Shown: positions 7,721 to 13,755 of the stretch, piece by piece
Position numbering within the stretch: position 1 is the first letter of the stretch
Layout: each line of letters begins with the position of its first letter
Assembly (NCBI GenBank): GCA_037968855.1
Contig: JBBKWH010000074.1
Coordinates: 1 to 24,611 of the forward strand
Source: JBBKWH01 sp037968855
GTDB lineage: Bacteria > Pseudomonadota > Gammaproteobacteria > Pseudomonadales > Moraxellaceae
DNA: 24,611 nucleotides
Reading direction: 5' to 3'
The notes under the pieces: model-generated
What the model saw: only the letters and a program-made list of their open reading frames with translations
What the model was told of the DNA's origin: nothing
The model's database searches: none
Translations under genes and position numbers: made by a program

Positions 7721-8668
7721 ATGATGAAAAAAATGTATCAGGGCGTATTGATCGCCAGTATGGTTTGCGGTTTAAGCGCATGTGGCGGTTCAAGCAGTGA
7801 TGCTGGCTCAAGCACAGTCACACCACCCGCAACGCAGCAAGCGATTCGCATTCATTTTGCGGTCAAGGCGGGGAGTCAGCCAGTCAGGTGTGGCACGCCG
7901 ATGACTGGACTCGGCACAAGCAGTGCTACGGCGCAGCTACAAGACCTGCGTTTTTATGTCTCCAATGTGCATCTGATGACGGCTGACAATGTCGAAGTGC
8001 CCGTGACCTTGACTGATGATCGTCAATGGCAGCGAGATGGTATTGCGCTGATTGATCTAGAAAATGGCTTGGGCAACTGTGCGTTAAATGGCACTGCCGC
8101 GATGAATGTTGATCTGGTCGGTCAAGTGCCTGCTGGTAACTATACTGGGATGGGCTTTACGGTCGGGTTGCCGTCTGAGCTAAATCACAGCAATGTTGCT
8201 ACCGAAGCCGCTCCACTGGATGTCAATGCCATGGCGTGGAGTTGGCAGAACGGGCGTAAGTTGTTCAAGCTGGAACTTGTGCCAGATGCTGGGGTAACCA
8301 CACCCGCGCAACCGGATGCCACACCGCCGATTGCCCAAAGCACGGCCAGCGCGTTCCTTGTGCATTTGGGTGCTACTGGATGCAGCGCCAAGCCAGATAC
8401 GGTCGGTTATGCCTGCACCAACCCCAATCAAATGACCTTTCACTCGCATGCCTTTGATGCCAATACCCAGCAGATCGTCGTCGATGTCGCCTCACTGCTC
8501 GCAACCACGGACATCACCGTCAACCACGGTGGGCCAGCGGGTTGTATGTCTGGCAAGACTGATCCTGAGTGTGTGGCAATTTTTGAGCAGCTAAAAATTG
8601 ATCTGGCGACGGGTCTGCCGATTGATGACGGACACGGCCAAGGTCTGTTTAAGGTGGAGTCAAAATAA
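7721..8668 (+). CDS. mbnP: MbnP-like lipoprotein (metallo-mystery pair, four-Cys protein)
   Basis: A predicted periplasmic or outer-membrane lipoprotein of 315 residues. The signal peptide MMKKMYQGVLIASMVCG ends in a lipobox LSACGG (Cys about 21). The rest matches the MbnP family closely: RFYVSNVHLM, GQVPAGNYTGMGFTVGLP, the Trp-rich block MAWSWQNGRKLFKLEL, HLGATGC, and a GC-DPEC end. Cysteines lie near 57, 120, 221, 232, 275 and 284. In characterised pairs the partner MbnH oxidises a Trp of MbnP to kynurenine and the protein binds copper; here that is inferred. I chose ATG 7721 (or 7724), which gives a clean signal peptide with GGGG upstream; the frame is open from an ATG at 7700. The stop overlaps the mbnH-like start (TAATG at 8666-8670). 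Confidence 0.85.
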   Translation: MMKKMYQGVLIASMVCGLSACGGSSSDAGSSTVTPPATQQAIRIHFAVKAGSQPVRCGTPMTGLGTSSATAQLQDLRFYVSNVHLMTADNVEVPVTLTDDRQWQRDGIALIDLENGLGNCALNGTAAMNVDLVGQVPAGNYTGMGFTVGLPSELNHSNVATEAAPLDVNAMAWSWQNGRKLFKLELVPDAGVTTPAQPDATPPIAQSTASAFLVHLGATGCSAKPDTVGYACTNPNQMTFHSHAFDANTQQIVVDVASLLATTDITVNHGGPAGCMSGKTDPECVAIFEQLKIDLATGLPIDDGHGQGLFKVESK

Positions 8669-9873
8669 TGACGGATCGCCACTCGGCGGTCAGTGTGCTG
8701 TGCAGCCTGATGGGGGCAGTTGTCCTATCAGGTTGTGGCGGCAGCGAGACCACCGTCACCGATACCTCAGCCACCACATCGACGGCATGGACTTGGCAGC
8801 TACCGGCATTTTTTCCGGTCCCTGCCGTGCCTGCGGACAATCCCATGTCAGTGGCCAAGGTCGAATTGGGTCGGCATTTGTTTTATGACCCGCGTTTATC
8901 CGGTAATGGGCTGCAATCGTGCGGCAGTTGCCACCAACAAGACAAAGCCTTTACCGATGGATTGCCGGTTGCCATCGGTTCTACCGGCGAGTTGCACCCA
9001 CGCAACACGCAAAGTCTGGTCAATGTGGTGTATTCGCCAACCTTAACGTGGGCTAATCCCTCGTTGGTCAGCCTAGAAAAACAAATGGAAGTGCCGCTGT
9101 TTAGTGAGCATCCGATTGAACTGGGCGTTCACGATGGCAATAAGGCGTTGGTGATGGCGCGTTTTGCGGCTGATCCGCTGTATCAACAGTTATTCGCCCA
9201 AGCCTATCCCGACCAATCTGCACCGATTGATCTTGGCAATATCGAAAAAGCCATTGCCGCCTTTGAGCGCAGCATCATCAGTGGCGATAGTCGCTACGAC
9301 CAACAACTGCAAGGCAAAGCCAGCTTAAGTCCGGCTGAAATACGCGGCATGAATCTGTTCTTTGGTGAAAAGGCCGAGTGCTTTCATTGTCATGGCAGCT
9401 TTAACTTAAATGACCAAGTGGTGCATGCGGCCAGTCGTTCGGTGGATCGGTTGTTTCATAACACGGGGCTGTACAACCTTGATGGCCTAGGCGCGTATCC
9501 CACACCCAATCGCGGTGTGTTTGAACTGACCGAAAGTCCGCGTGATATGGGCAAGTTTCGTGCGCCCAGTCTGCGTAATGTCGCCGTGACCGCCCCGTAT
9601 AACCATGACGGCAGCACCGCCACATTAGACGATGTGGTCGCCAACTATGCCAACGGTGGACGTGTGCTGACCATAGGCCCATTGGCCGGTGATGGCCGCA
9701 CCAATCCTCATAAAGATGATTTGATTGTTCGTATTGACCTGACGGCAGCCGAGCAGCAAGACATCGTCGCGTTTTTAAAGGCTTTGACTGATGAAAAACT
9801 ACTGGTTGACCCACGTTTCGCCAATCCTTTTGCTACTGATCTGCCCAGTGTTGGCGCACAGTCACGAGAGTGA
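8668..9873 (+). CDS. mbnH: MbnH-like di-haem cytochrome c peroxidase family protein
   Basis: A 401-residue lipoprotein (lipobox LSGCGG, Cys about 23) of the bacterial di-haem peroxidase / MauG superfamily. It has two c-type haem attachment motifs, CGSCH at residues 85-89 and CFHCH at 238-242. Family blocks include LGRHLFYDPRLSGNG, RNTQSLVNV, GNIEKAIAAFERSI, GMNLFFGEKAECFHC and KFRAPSLRNVAVTAPYNHDG. In MbnPH pairs this enzyme uses peroxide and a high-valent di-haem to modify a tryptophan of MbnP. It is directly coupled to mbnP (TAATG), and its 3' end overlaps the next gene by 83 bases. The family call is strong; the partner substrate is inferred from adjacency. Location: periplasm, membrane-anchored. 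Confidence 0.88.
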   Translation: MTDRHSAVSVLCSLMGAVVLSGCGGSETTVTDTSATTSTAWTWQLPAFFPVPAVPADNPMSVAKVELGRHLFYDPRLSGNGLQSCGSCHQQDKAFTDGLPVAIGSTGELHPRNTQSLVNVVYSPTLTWANPSLVSLEKQMEVPLFSEHPIELGVHDGNKALVMARFAADPLYQQLFAQAYPDQSAPIDLGNIEKAIAAFERSIISGDSRYDQQLQGKASLSPAEIRGMNLFFGEKAECFHCHGSFNLNDQVVHAASRSVDRLFHNTGLYNLDGLGAYPTPNRGVFELTESPRDMGKFRAPSLRNVAVTAPYNHDGSTATLDDVVANYANGGRVLTIGPLAGDGRTNPHKDDLIVRIDLTAAEQQDIVAFLKALTDEKLLVDPRFANPFATDLPSVGAQSRE

Positions 9874-11029
9874 AGAGGAGCGGCTCAGCGCTACGGTTGC
9901 TACAAAGACGCAGAGCGTCCAACCACAAGGTCTACAACTCAACGTCACGCTGGATGTTCGTGCGTTGGATAGCCGTGATGAATACAGCCAATCGGCGATC
10001 TTGCCGCTGGCCGGTATTGGCGTGCTACGACAAGATGATCTGATGTGGGGGCGTTCTTCGGTTGGCTTGCAGTGGCGTGGTGCGATACAGGGCTATGCCA
10101 CAGATGCCGAGGTATCGACCGCCTATAGTGACCAAGAGCAACGCATGCTGCTGGATCATGCACGTGTTGGTCTGGCATTCGACCCGCATTGGCGTGCAGA
10201 TCTGGGCCGGATGAACCCGTTATTTGCTGATCAAGCCAAGGCTTGGCCGGTCACCGATCTGATGATGCAAGGCCTGTTGGGTGATGATCACTGGCATGCC
10301 GATGGTATGGCGATCACCTACCGTAATACACAACAGGATCACCTCGGCGCGCAGTTTGGTCTCTATGGCAAGGGTGCCTATGTTGGTAGCCAAGGCGACA
10401 TCGGGCTATGGACATTGGGCGCAGCATGGCGGCCATTGACGCAGCCAAACCTTAAACTCTCGGCCAGCGTGGGCTATGTGCCTGATGTGATCCGGCAATC
10501 AAGCATTGAGCAAAGCCGTATCCCGTTGCCGCATAGCCATAACACCAATGTCAGTGCATGCGGCCAATCGTTGACCTGTGTGGATGGCGATAGTCGCTTT
10601 GTCTGGCTCAGCGCGCGTTGGCAGCCGTTGCAGCGGGTTCCAAAAGCCAGTGTTGGACTCTATGGCCTGCTACGCCGTGAGTCGGGGCAGCTTAACGGCC
10701 CCAATGGGGTAGTGGATTATCAAGGCGATCTTGGCGCAGTGGTGATTGAAGGCCTGTATCCAATCATGAGCGAATGGCAACTCGGCGCACGTTATGAGTG
10801 GCTCAGCATTCAGCATGAGGTGCACGGGCCAAATGCCAGCATGGTCAGCCGCGATGCAGGCTTAAGTGATAATGCCCATACGCCAGAGCGCTTAGGCCTG
10901 ATGCTCAGCTATAGCGGCCTTAATCATAGCCGTGTGAATCTGGCGGTGTTCGATGACCGCACACGAGTCAAGGCGGATACTTTGGTGAGTTTGGGGCTGG
11001 TGTTTGATGGTCAGATGCGGGTTTGGTAG
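9791..11029 (+). CDS. Putative outer-membrane beta-barrel protein in the copper operon
   Basis: A 412-residue protein with a signal peptide (MKNYWLTHVSPILLLLICPV, then LAHSHES). It then shows repeated amphipathic stretches typical of an outer-membrane barrel: LQLNVTLDVRALDS, SSVGLQWRG, LGAQFGLYGKGAY, LWTLGAAWRP, LKLSASVGYVP, FVWLSARWQP, ASVGLYGLL, WQLGARYEW, LGLMLSYSG, VNLAVFDD, and a C-terminal aromatic residue. I cannot place it in a named family. The ATG at 9791 lies 83 bases inside the MbnH-like gene in another frame and is chosen because the signal peptide begins there. This gene order suggests the barrel works with MbnP/MbnH, perhaps as a channel or surface component for copper. That role is inference. 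Confidence 0.7.
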   Translation: MKNYWLTHVSPILLLLICPVLAHSHESEEERLSATVATKTQSVQPQGLQLNVTLDVRALDSRDEYSQSAILPLAGIGVLRQDDLMWGRSSVGLQWRGAIQGYATDAEVSTAYSDQEQRMLLDHARVGLAFDPHWRADLGRMNPLFADQAKAWPVTDLMMQGLLGDDHWHADGMAITYRNTQQDHLGAQFGLYGKGAYVGSQGDIGLWTLGAAWRPLTQPNLKLSASVGYVPDVIRQSSIEQSRIPLPHSHNTNVSACGQSLTCVDGDSRFVWLSARWQPLQRVPKASVGLYGLLRRESGQLNGPNGVVDYQGDLGAVVIEGLYPIMSEWQLGARYEWLSIQHEVHGPNASMVSRDAGLSDNAHTPERLGLMLSYSGLNHSRVNLAVFDDRTRVKADTLVSLGLVFDGQMRVW

Positions 11030-11050
11030 GGGAGAAATGGTCATTCAAAC

Positions 11051-11116
11051 TTGCATCTGCAATCGTTTCTGCATAAACTCCTCCTACTGTACGGAAAGAT
11101 ACCGTACAGTAGGAGG
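11051..11116 (+). promoter_or_regulatory. tacAT promoter and 15-bp-arm operator overlapping the ribosome-binding site
   Basis: TTGCAT (11051-11056) and TAAACT (11074-11079) are spaced by 17 bases. Immediately downstream is a perfect inverted repeat: CCTCCTACTGTACGG (11080-11094), a 7-base spacer, and CCGTACAGTAGGAGG (11102-11116). The right arm contains AGGAGG, 5 bases before the ATG at 11122. The likely transcription start falls inside the left arm, so this fits a DNA operator bound by the ribbon-helix-helix antitoxin. Confidence 0.7.
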
Positions 11117-11121
11117 AAGGC

Positions 11122-11391
11122 ATGGCAACTGCACGTTTAGACATACGCCTAGATGAACACATCAAAGCAAAGGCTGAAAAAGCATCCACATTGCTTGGGC
11201 TAAAAAGCTTGACTGAGTATATTGTTCGGCTCATGGATGAAGACGCCACACAGGTGATTGCACAGCATGAAGGCGTTGTGGTCGATGATGATTTATTTGA
11301 TCAGTTTATGGCTGCATGCGAGCAAGCTCAAGCACCTAATGCAGCGCTCAAAGATGCTTTGGCTGTTGCAAAAGCACGAGGCTTTGCATGA
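11122..11391 (+). CDS. tacA: TacA-like antitoxin (DUF1778)
   Basis: An 89-residue antitoxin. Residues 1-45 (ATARLDIRLDEHIKAKAEKA, then LLGLKSLTEYIVRLM) form the ribbon-helix-helix DNA-binding fold of DUF1778/TacA. The acidic C-terminal part (VVVDDDLFDQFMAACEQA, then a helix ending AKARGF) is the region that wraps the GNAT toxin in TacAT complexes. Excellent ribosome-binding site AGGAGG. Its stop overlaps the toxin start (ATGA at 11388-11391). Expected to repress its own operon through the palindrome directly upstream. Confidence 0.92.
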   Translation: MATARLDIRLDEHIKAKAEKASTLLGLKSLTEYIVRLMDEDATQVIAQHEGVVVDDDLFDQFMAACEQAQAPNAALKDALAVAKARGFA

Positions 11392-11924
11392 CGTGGTCAC
11401 AACAATTTGAGCTGTTAAGCAAAACCATACATGATCGAGAATCGTTTGATTGTGGCGAAGTTGAGTTAAATGTTTTTCTCAAAACGCAAGCATTAAAACA
11501 TATGCAGGCAGGGATCAGCCGTACGATGGTATTGCCTGCACAAGTGCCATTGCTGGATCACAAATATCCGATTTGTGCCTTTTATAGCGTGACGCCAAGC
11601 TCAATTGTTCGAGAAACTTTACCAGCAGCACTGGCCAAAAAATTACCACATGATCCAATTCCAGTTTTTTTACTGGCTCAGTTGGCGGTACATCAAACTT
11701 TTCACGGCAGTGGCTTGGGTAAAGTGACGTTGATCAAAGCGTTAGCCTATTTGTGGGCAGTCAATCAGCATTTGCCTGCTTATGCCGTGGTGGTGGATTG
11801 TTTGACCGAGGCTGCTCAGTCGTTTTATATCAAATATGGTTTTGAGGTGTTATGCGAGCACAACGGCAGAGTACGTCTGTATCTGCCGATGAAAACTGTT
11901 GGCCAGCTTTTTACTGATCGCTAA
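11388..11924 (+). CDS. tacT: TacT-like GNAT toxin (aminoacyl-tRNA acetyltransferase)
   Basis: A 178-residue GNAT acetyltransferase of the TacT/AtaT type. It shows the family N-terminal phrase FDCGEVELNVFLKTQALKHM, a strand and acetyl-CoA-binding loop LLAQLAVHQTFHGSGLGKVT (Q-x-x-H-G-S-G-L-G), and the late motif SFYIKYGFE with the tyrosine that usually acts as general acid. Toxins of this family acetylate the amino group of aminoacyl-tRNA and block translation. Length and motifs look complete, so it should be active. It overlaps tacA by four bases, and its neutralisation depends on TacA. The stop at 11922-11924 is followed within a few bases by a hairpin and a Tn3-type TIR. Confidence 0.92.
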   Translation: MTWSQQFELLSKTIHDRESFDCGEVELNVFLKTQALKHMQAGISRTMVLPAQVPLLDHKYPICAFYSVTPSSIVRETLPAALAKKLPHDPIPVFLLAQLAVHQTFHGSGLGKVTLIKALAYLWAVNQHLPAYAVVVDCLTEAAQSFYIKYGFEVLCEHNGRVRLYLPMKTVGQLFTDR

Positions 11925-11929
11925 CGGTT

Positions 11930-11959
11930 GACATCCCCTCCGACCTAAAGAGGGGTGTC
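11930..11959. repeat. Hairpin after tacT, possibly an IS200/IS605 right-end relic
   Basis: GACATCCCCTC pairs with GAGGGGTGTC around CGACCTAAA, with one unpaired base. The wording GGTTGACATCCCCTCCGACC resembles the subterminal hairpin at the right end of IS200/IS605 elements. It could equally serve as a transcription stop for tacAT, although no T-run follows. Its right arm overlaps the first bases of the TIR at 11952. Confidence 0.35.
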
Positions 11960-11988
11960 TCAGAAAACGGAAAAGATCGTACGTTAAG
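11952..11988 (+). repeat. Tn3/Tn21-type terminal inverted repeat, left-end orientation
   Basis: Starts GGGGTGTCTCAGAAAACGGA and ends TCGTACGTTAAG, 37 bases. Apart from one missing base near the tip, the outer half follows the Tn21 terminal repeat, while the inner ATCGTACG resembles the Tn501/Tn1721 version. The element lies to the right. It faces the TIR at 12017-12054. Confidence 0.8.
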
Positions 11989-12016
11989 CAAGTATTGATA
12001 TGAGCGTATAGTCTTG

Positions 12017-12054
12017 CCTAACGTACTTTAAATTCCGTTTTCTACGTTGTTCCC
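12017..12054 (-). repeat. Tn3-type terminal inverted repeat, right-end orientation, with altered tip
   Basis: On the minus strand the inner part AGAAAACGGAATTTAAAGTA, then CGTTAGG, matches the family well. The outermost bases read GGGAACAACGT instead of GGGGTCGTCTC. With the TIR at 11952 it encloses only 103 bases. No 5-bp duplication is seen (AAAGA to the left, ACTTG to the right). Confidence 0.7.
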
Positions 12055-12064
12055 ACTTGGCGCA

Positions 12065-12160
12065 ATGTTGATGTCTAGTGTGTTCATGACCTTTGGTATC
12101 GGCAACAAGCTGAGTGATATTTCACAGCGCTTAAGTGCCATTGAGCAAAAAATCCGCTAG
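12065..12160 (+). pseudogene. 3' stub of a small membrane protein gene
   Basis: The frame reads through LGAMLMSSVFMTFGIGNKLS and ends DISQRLSAIEQKIR then TAG, giving a hydrophobic helix followed by a short coiled-coil-like tail. The frame continues upstream from the ATG at 12065 to the TIR boundary at about 12054, so this looks like the end of a gene cut by the transposon end. The original family is not recognised. Confidence 0.4.
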
Positions 12161-12228
12161 TCATGACGTAAAAATAGGATTATCTTATTCTTGTGATTAA
12201 CAATGTATATCTTTTGGAGGTATTGACC

Positions 12229-12492
12229 ATGGCTGCTAATGCATTAGTCACCACTCGTATCAACGATGTGATCAAGCAAGAAGCTTCAGACGTCCTTGCC
12301 ACAATGGGTCTTACCGTCTCTGACGCTGTTCGCTTGATGCTGACCAAAATTGCCAAAGAGAAATCTTTACCATTTGATCTATGGCAACCAAATGCCGAAA
12401 CCATTGCCGCTATGCAAGAGGCCAGACAGGGCAAACTGGAGTCATTCGACACCATCGACGGATTGATGGCCGCTCTGAATGCGAAAGATTGA
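12229..12492 (+). CDS. dinJ: DinJ/RelB-family antitoxin
   Basis: An 87-residue antitoxin. Residues 5-45 form the ribbon-helix-helix DNA-binding domain of RelB/DinJ (ALVTTRINDVIKQEASDVLA, TMGLTVSDAVRLMLTKIA), followed by LPFDLWQPNAET, a family hallmark. The C-terminal helix (AMQEARQGKLESFD, GLMAALNAK) is the toxin-binding part. The start is ATG 12229, with TTGGAGG 8 bases upstream; an in-frame upstream initiator at 12193 lacks such a site. It overlaps the toxin gene by 14 bases. Confidence 0.93.
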   Translation: MAANALVTTRINDVIKQEASDVLATMGLTVSDAVRLMLTKIAKEKSLPFDLWQPNAETIAAMQEARQGKLESFDTIDGLMAALNAKD

Positions 12493-12742
12493 ACCTACCA
12501 ACGCCTTTAAGCGCGACTACAAGCGACATGGTGATCTAAGCTCGGCATTGATCGAAGTGCTATGGAAGCTTGGCAACGATGAGCCATTACCCGTCAAGTA
12601 CTGCGATCACGCATTGACGGGCAACTGGATTGATTTTAGAGACTGTCACATCAAGCCTGATTTAGTCCTGATCTACCGCAAAATAGGCGATGAAACCTTA
12701 CAGCTTGTACGGTTGGGCAGTCATAGCGAGTTAGATTTATAG
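12479..12742 (+). CDS. yafQ: YafQ-family mRNA interferase toxin
   Basis: An 87-residue RelE-superfamily toxin of the YafQ type, a ribosome-dependent mRNA endonuclease. The conserved catalytic set is present: His44 in CDHALTGNW, His57 and Asp61 in RDCHIKPDLVLIY, and His82 in LVRLGSHSEL. Length is normal, so it should be active. It begins inside dinJ (14-base overlap). The TAG stop occupies 12740-12742, and its G is the first G of the downstream Tn3-type TIR, so the gene abuts the transposon end with no spare base. Confidence 0.93.
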   Translation: MRKIEPTNAFKRDYKRHGDLSSALIEVLWKLGNDEPLPVKYCDHALTGNWIDFRDCHIKPDLVLIYRKIGDETLQLVRLGSHSELDL

Positions 12743-12779
12743 GGGGCAGCTTACGAAACGGAATTTAAAGCACGCTAAG
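12742..12779 (+). repeat. Tn3-type 38-bp terminal inverted repeat, left-end orientation
   Basis: Begins GGGGGCAGCTTACGAAACGG and ends AAAGCACGCTAAG. It matches the TIR at 23718-23755 at 34 of 38 positions, and the shared sequence continues through GCCTCC. The orientation puts its element to the right, over the lipoprotein and CDI genes. No matching right end is present before the window ends. Confidence 0.85.
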
Positions 12780-13049
12780 CCTCCATGCTTTGCTTGCTTG
12801 CACAAACGATCGTTTGTGCAAGCGGCCAGTGCGCTACGCCGTTGTTGACGTTGCGGCTTGCATAAACATATTGCACAATTAAAATGAATGGCAACTGGAT
12901 TACGCACGATGTTGATCGGTTATGCATGCGTTAATCAATCAGCTGCCTGAAGGGGAAGTGGCACAGATTAATGCTAAAGACTGCTTAATAGACATCAAGT
13001 GTTTGCTAGACTATGTGCTTGAACACGTCTAACAATGGTTTGATCTGAT
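12743..13049. other. Intergenic region between yafQ and the lipoprotein gene
   Basis: Contains the TIR (12742-12779), a 28-bp perfect palindrome (12796-12823) and a short frame of 36 codons (12922-13032: MHALINQLPEGEVAQINAKD, continuing to LLDYVLEHV). The short frame has a protein-like composition but no recognised family and no clear ribosome-binding site. It may be the end of a disrupted gene. Confidence 0.5.
12796..12823. repeat. 28-bp perfect palindrome
   Basis: The half-site GCTTGCACAAACGA is followed directly by its exact reverse complement TCGTTTGTGCAAGC. It sits 16 bases inside the TIR at 12742-12779. It could be a regulator operator, a cruciform-forming site or a rho-independent stem; no T-run follows on either strand. 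Confidence 0.85.
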
Positions 13050-13577
13050 ATGGACACTCAACGATTAATTGCCCTTTTCATCTTCAGTGTCTGTGTTTTA
13101 CAAACCGGCTGTTTGACCCAGCCCAAACAAACACTTCCGCAAGCTTTACAATTCCAATCGATCACACCCTCATCAGACAGCGCCAGGCTCATTGGTACAC
13201 AGCAACCCCGCTTCGCTAGATTTTATTCAGATCGTACAGCGTACATCAGCAGCGTCAATGGTAAGCGGGTCATGGCTGGTCTGGCAGGCTGGAACCAACC
13301 GTTGGTCATGCCCGCCGGTTCATACGAATTACAACTGGTCTATCGGATGGGTGGCCATCAAGCGACAGCCCCCATCACGCTGAATGCCCAAGCGGGTCAT
13401 GCTTACCAAATTCAATTTATCACTGACATCGGTACAACCTATTTTAGTCCAAGCACCTATGTTGATTTTTGGATTGAAGACCAACAGACCCATCAGCCTG
13501 TGACCGGTGTAGTCAGGGCGGAACCTCCCAAAGTCCCCAGCACCGTCTATGTGCCGATTGTCATTCAAAAATCTTAA
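13050..13577 (+). CDS. Hypothetical lipoprotein
   Basis: A 175-residue predicted lipoprotein. The signal peptide MDTQRLIALFIFSVCVLQTG ends in the lipobox LQTGC. The mature part is beta-rich, with FARFYSDRTAYISSVNGKRV, PLVMPAGSYELQLVYRMGG and AQAGHAYQIQFITD, resembling small envelope lipoproteins with a PEGA/DUF2846-like sandwich. It has no assigned function. It lies just upstream of the CDI locus, separated by an AT-rich promoter region, so it is probably a separate unit. The start at 13050 is supported by the signal peptide rather than by a strong ribosome-binding site. Confidence 0.7.
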   Translation: MDTQRLIALFIFSVCVLQTGCLTQPKQTLPQALQFQSITPSSDSARLIGTQQPRFARFYSDRTAYISSVNGKRVMAGLAGWNQPLVMPAGSYELQLVYRMGGHQATAPITLNAQAGHAYQIQFITDIGTTYFSPSTYVDFWIEDQQTHQPVTGVVRAEPPKVPSTVYVPIVIQKS

Positions 13578-13687
13578 TTTGATTAGCGCGTTTAATTGAT
13601 GTTCGTCTTTAACGATTATGAATTCGGATTTTATTTTATGTAAATAACTGATTTATATCATTTATAAAAATAAAAAGAACAAAGTAT

Positions 13688-13715
13688 TTGCAAGCACAGC
13701 TTAAGACAGTATGAT
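13688..13715 (+). promoter_or_regulatory. Candidate promoter for cdiBA
   Basis: TTGCAA (13688-13693) and TATGAT (13710-13715) with 16 bases between them, in an AT-rich region 40 bases before the cdiB start. An A-rich tract (ATAAAAATAAAAAGAA) just upstream could act as an UP element. Confidence 0.45.
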
Positions 13716-13755
13716 CTGCCGAATGTAAGTACATTGCATTAAATATGAGTAAGAT

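Noticed and set aside
8180..8449. Minus-strand frames inside the mbnP, mbnH and cdiA genes
   Set aside because: They are shadows of strongly coding plus-strand genes with clear motifs; no starts or family features of their own.
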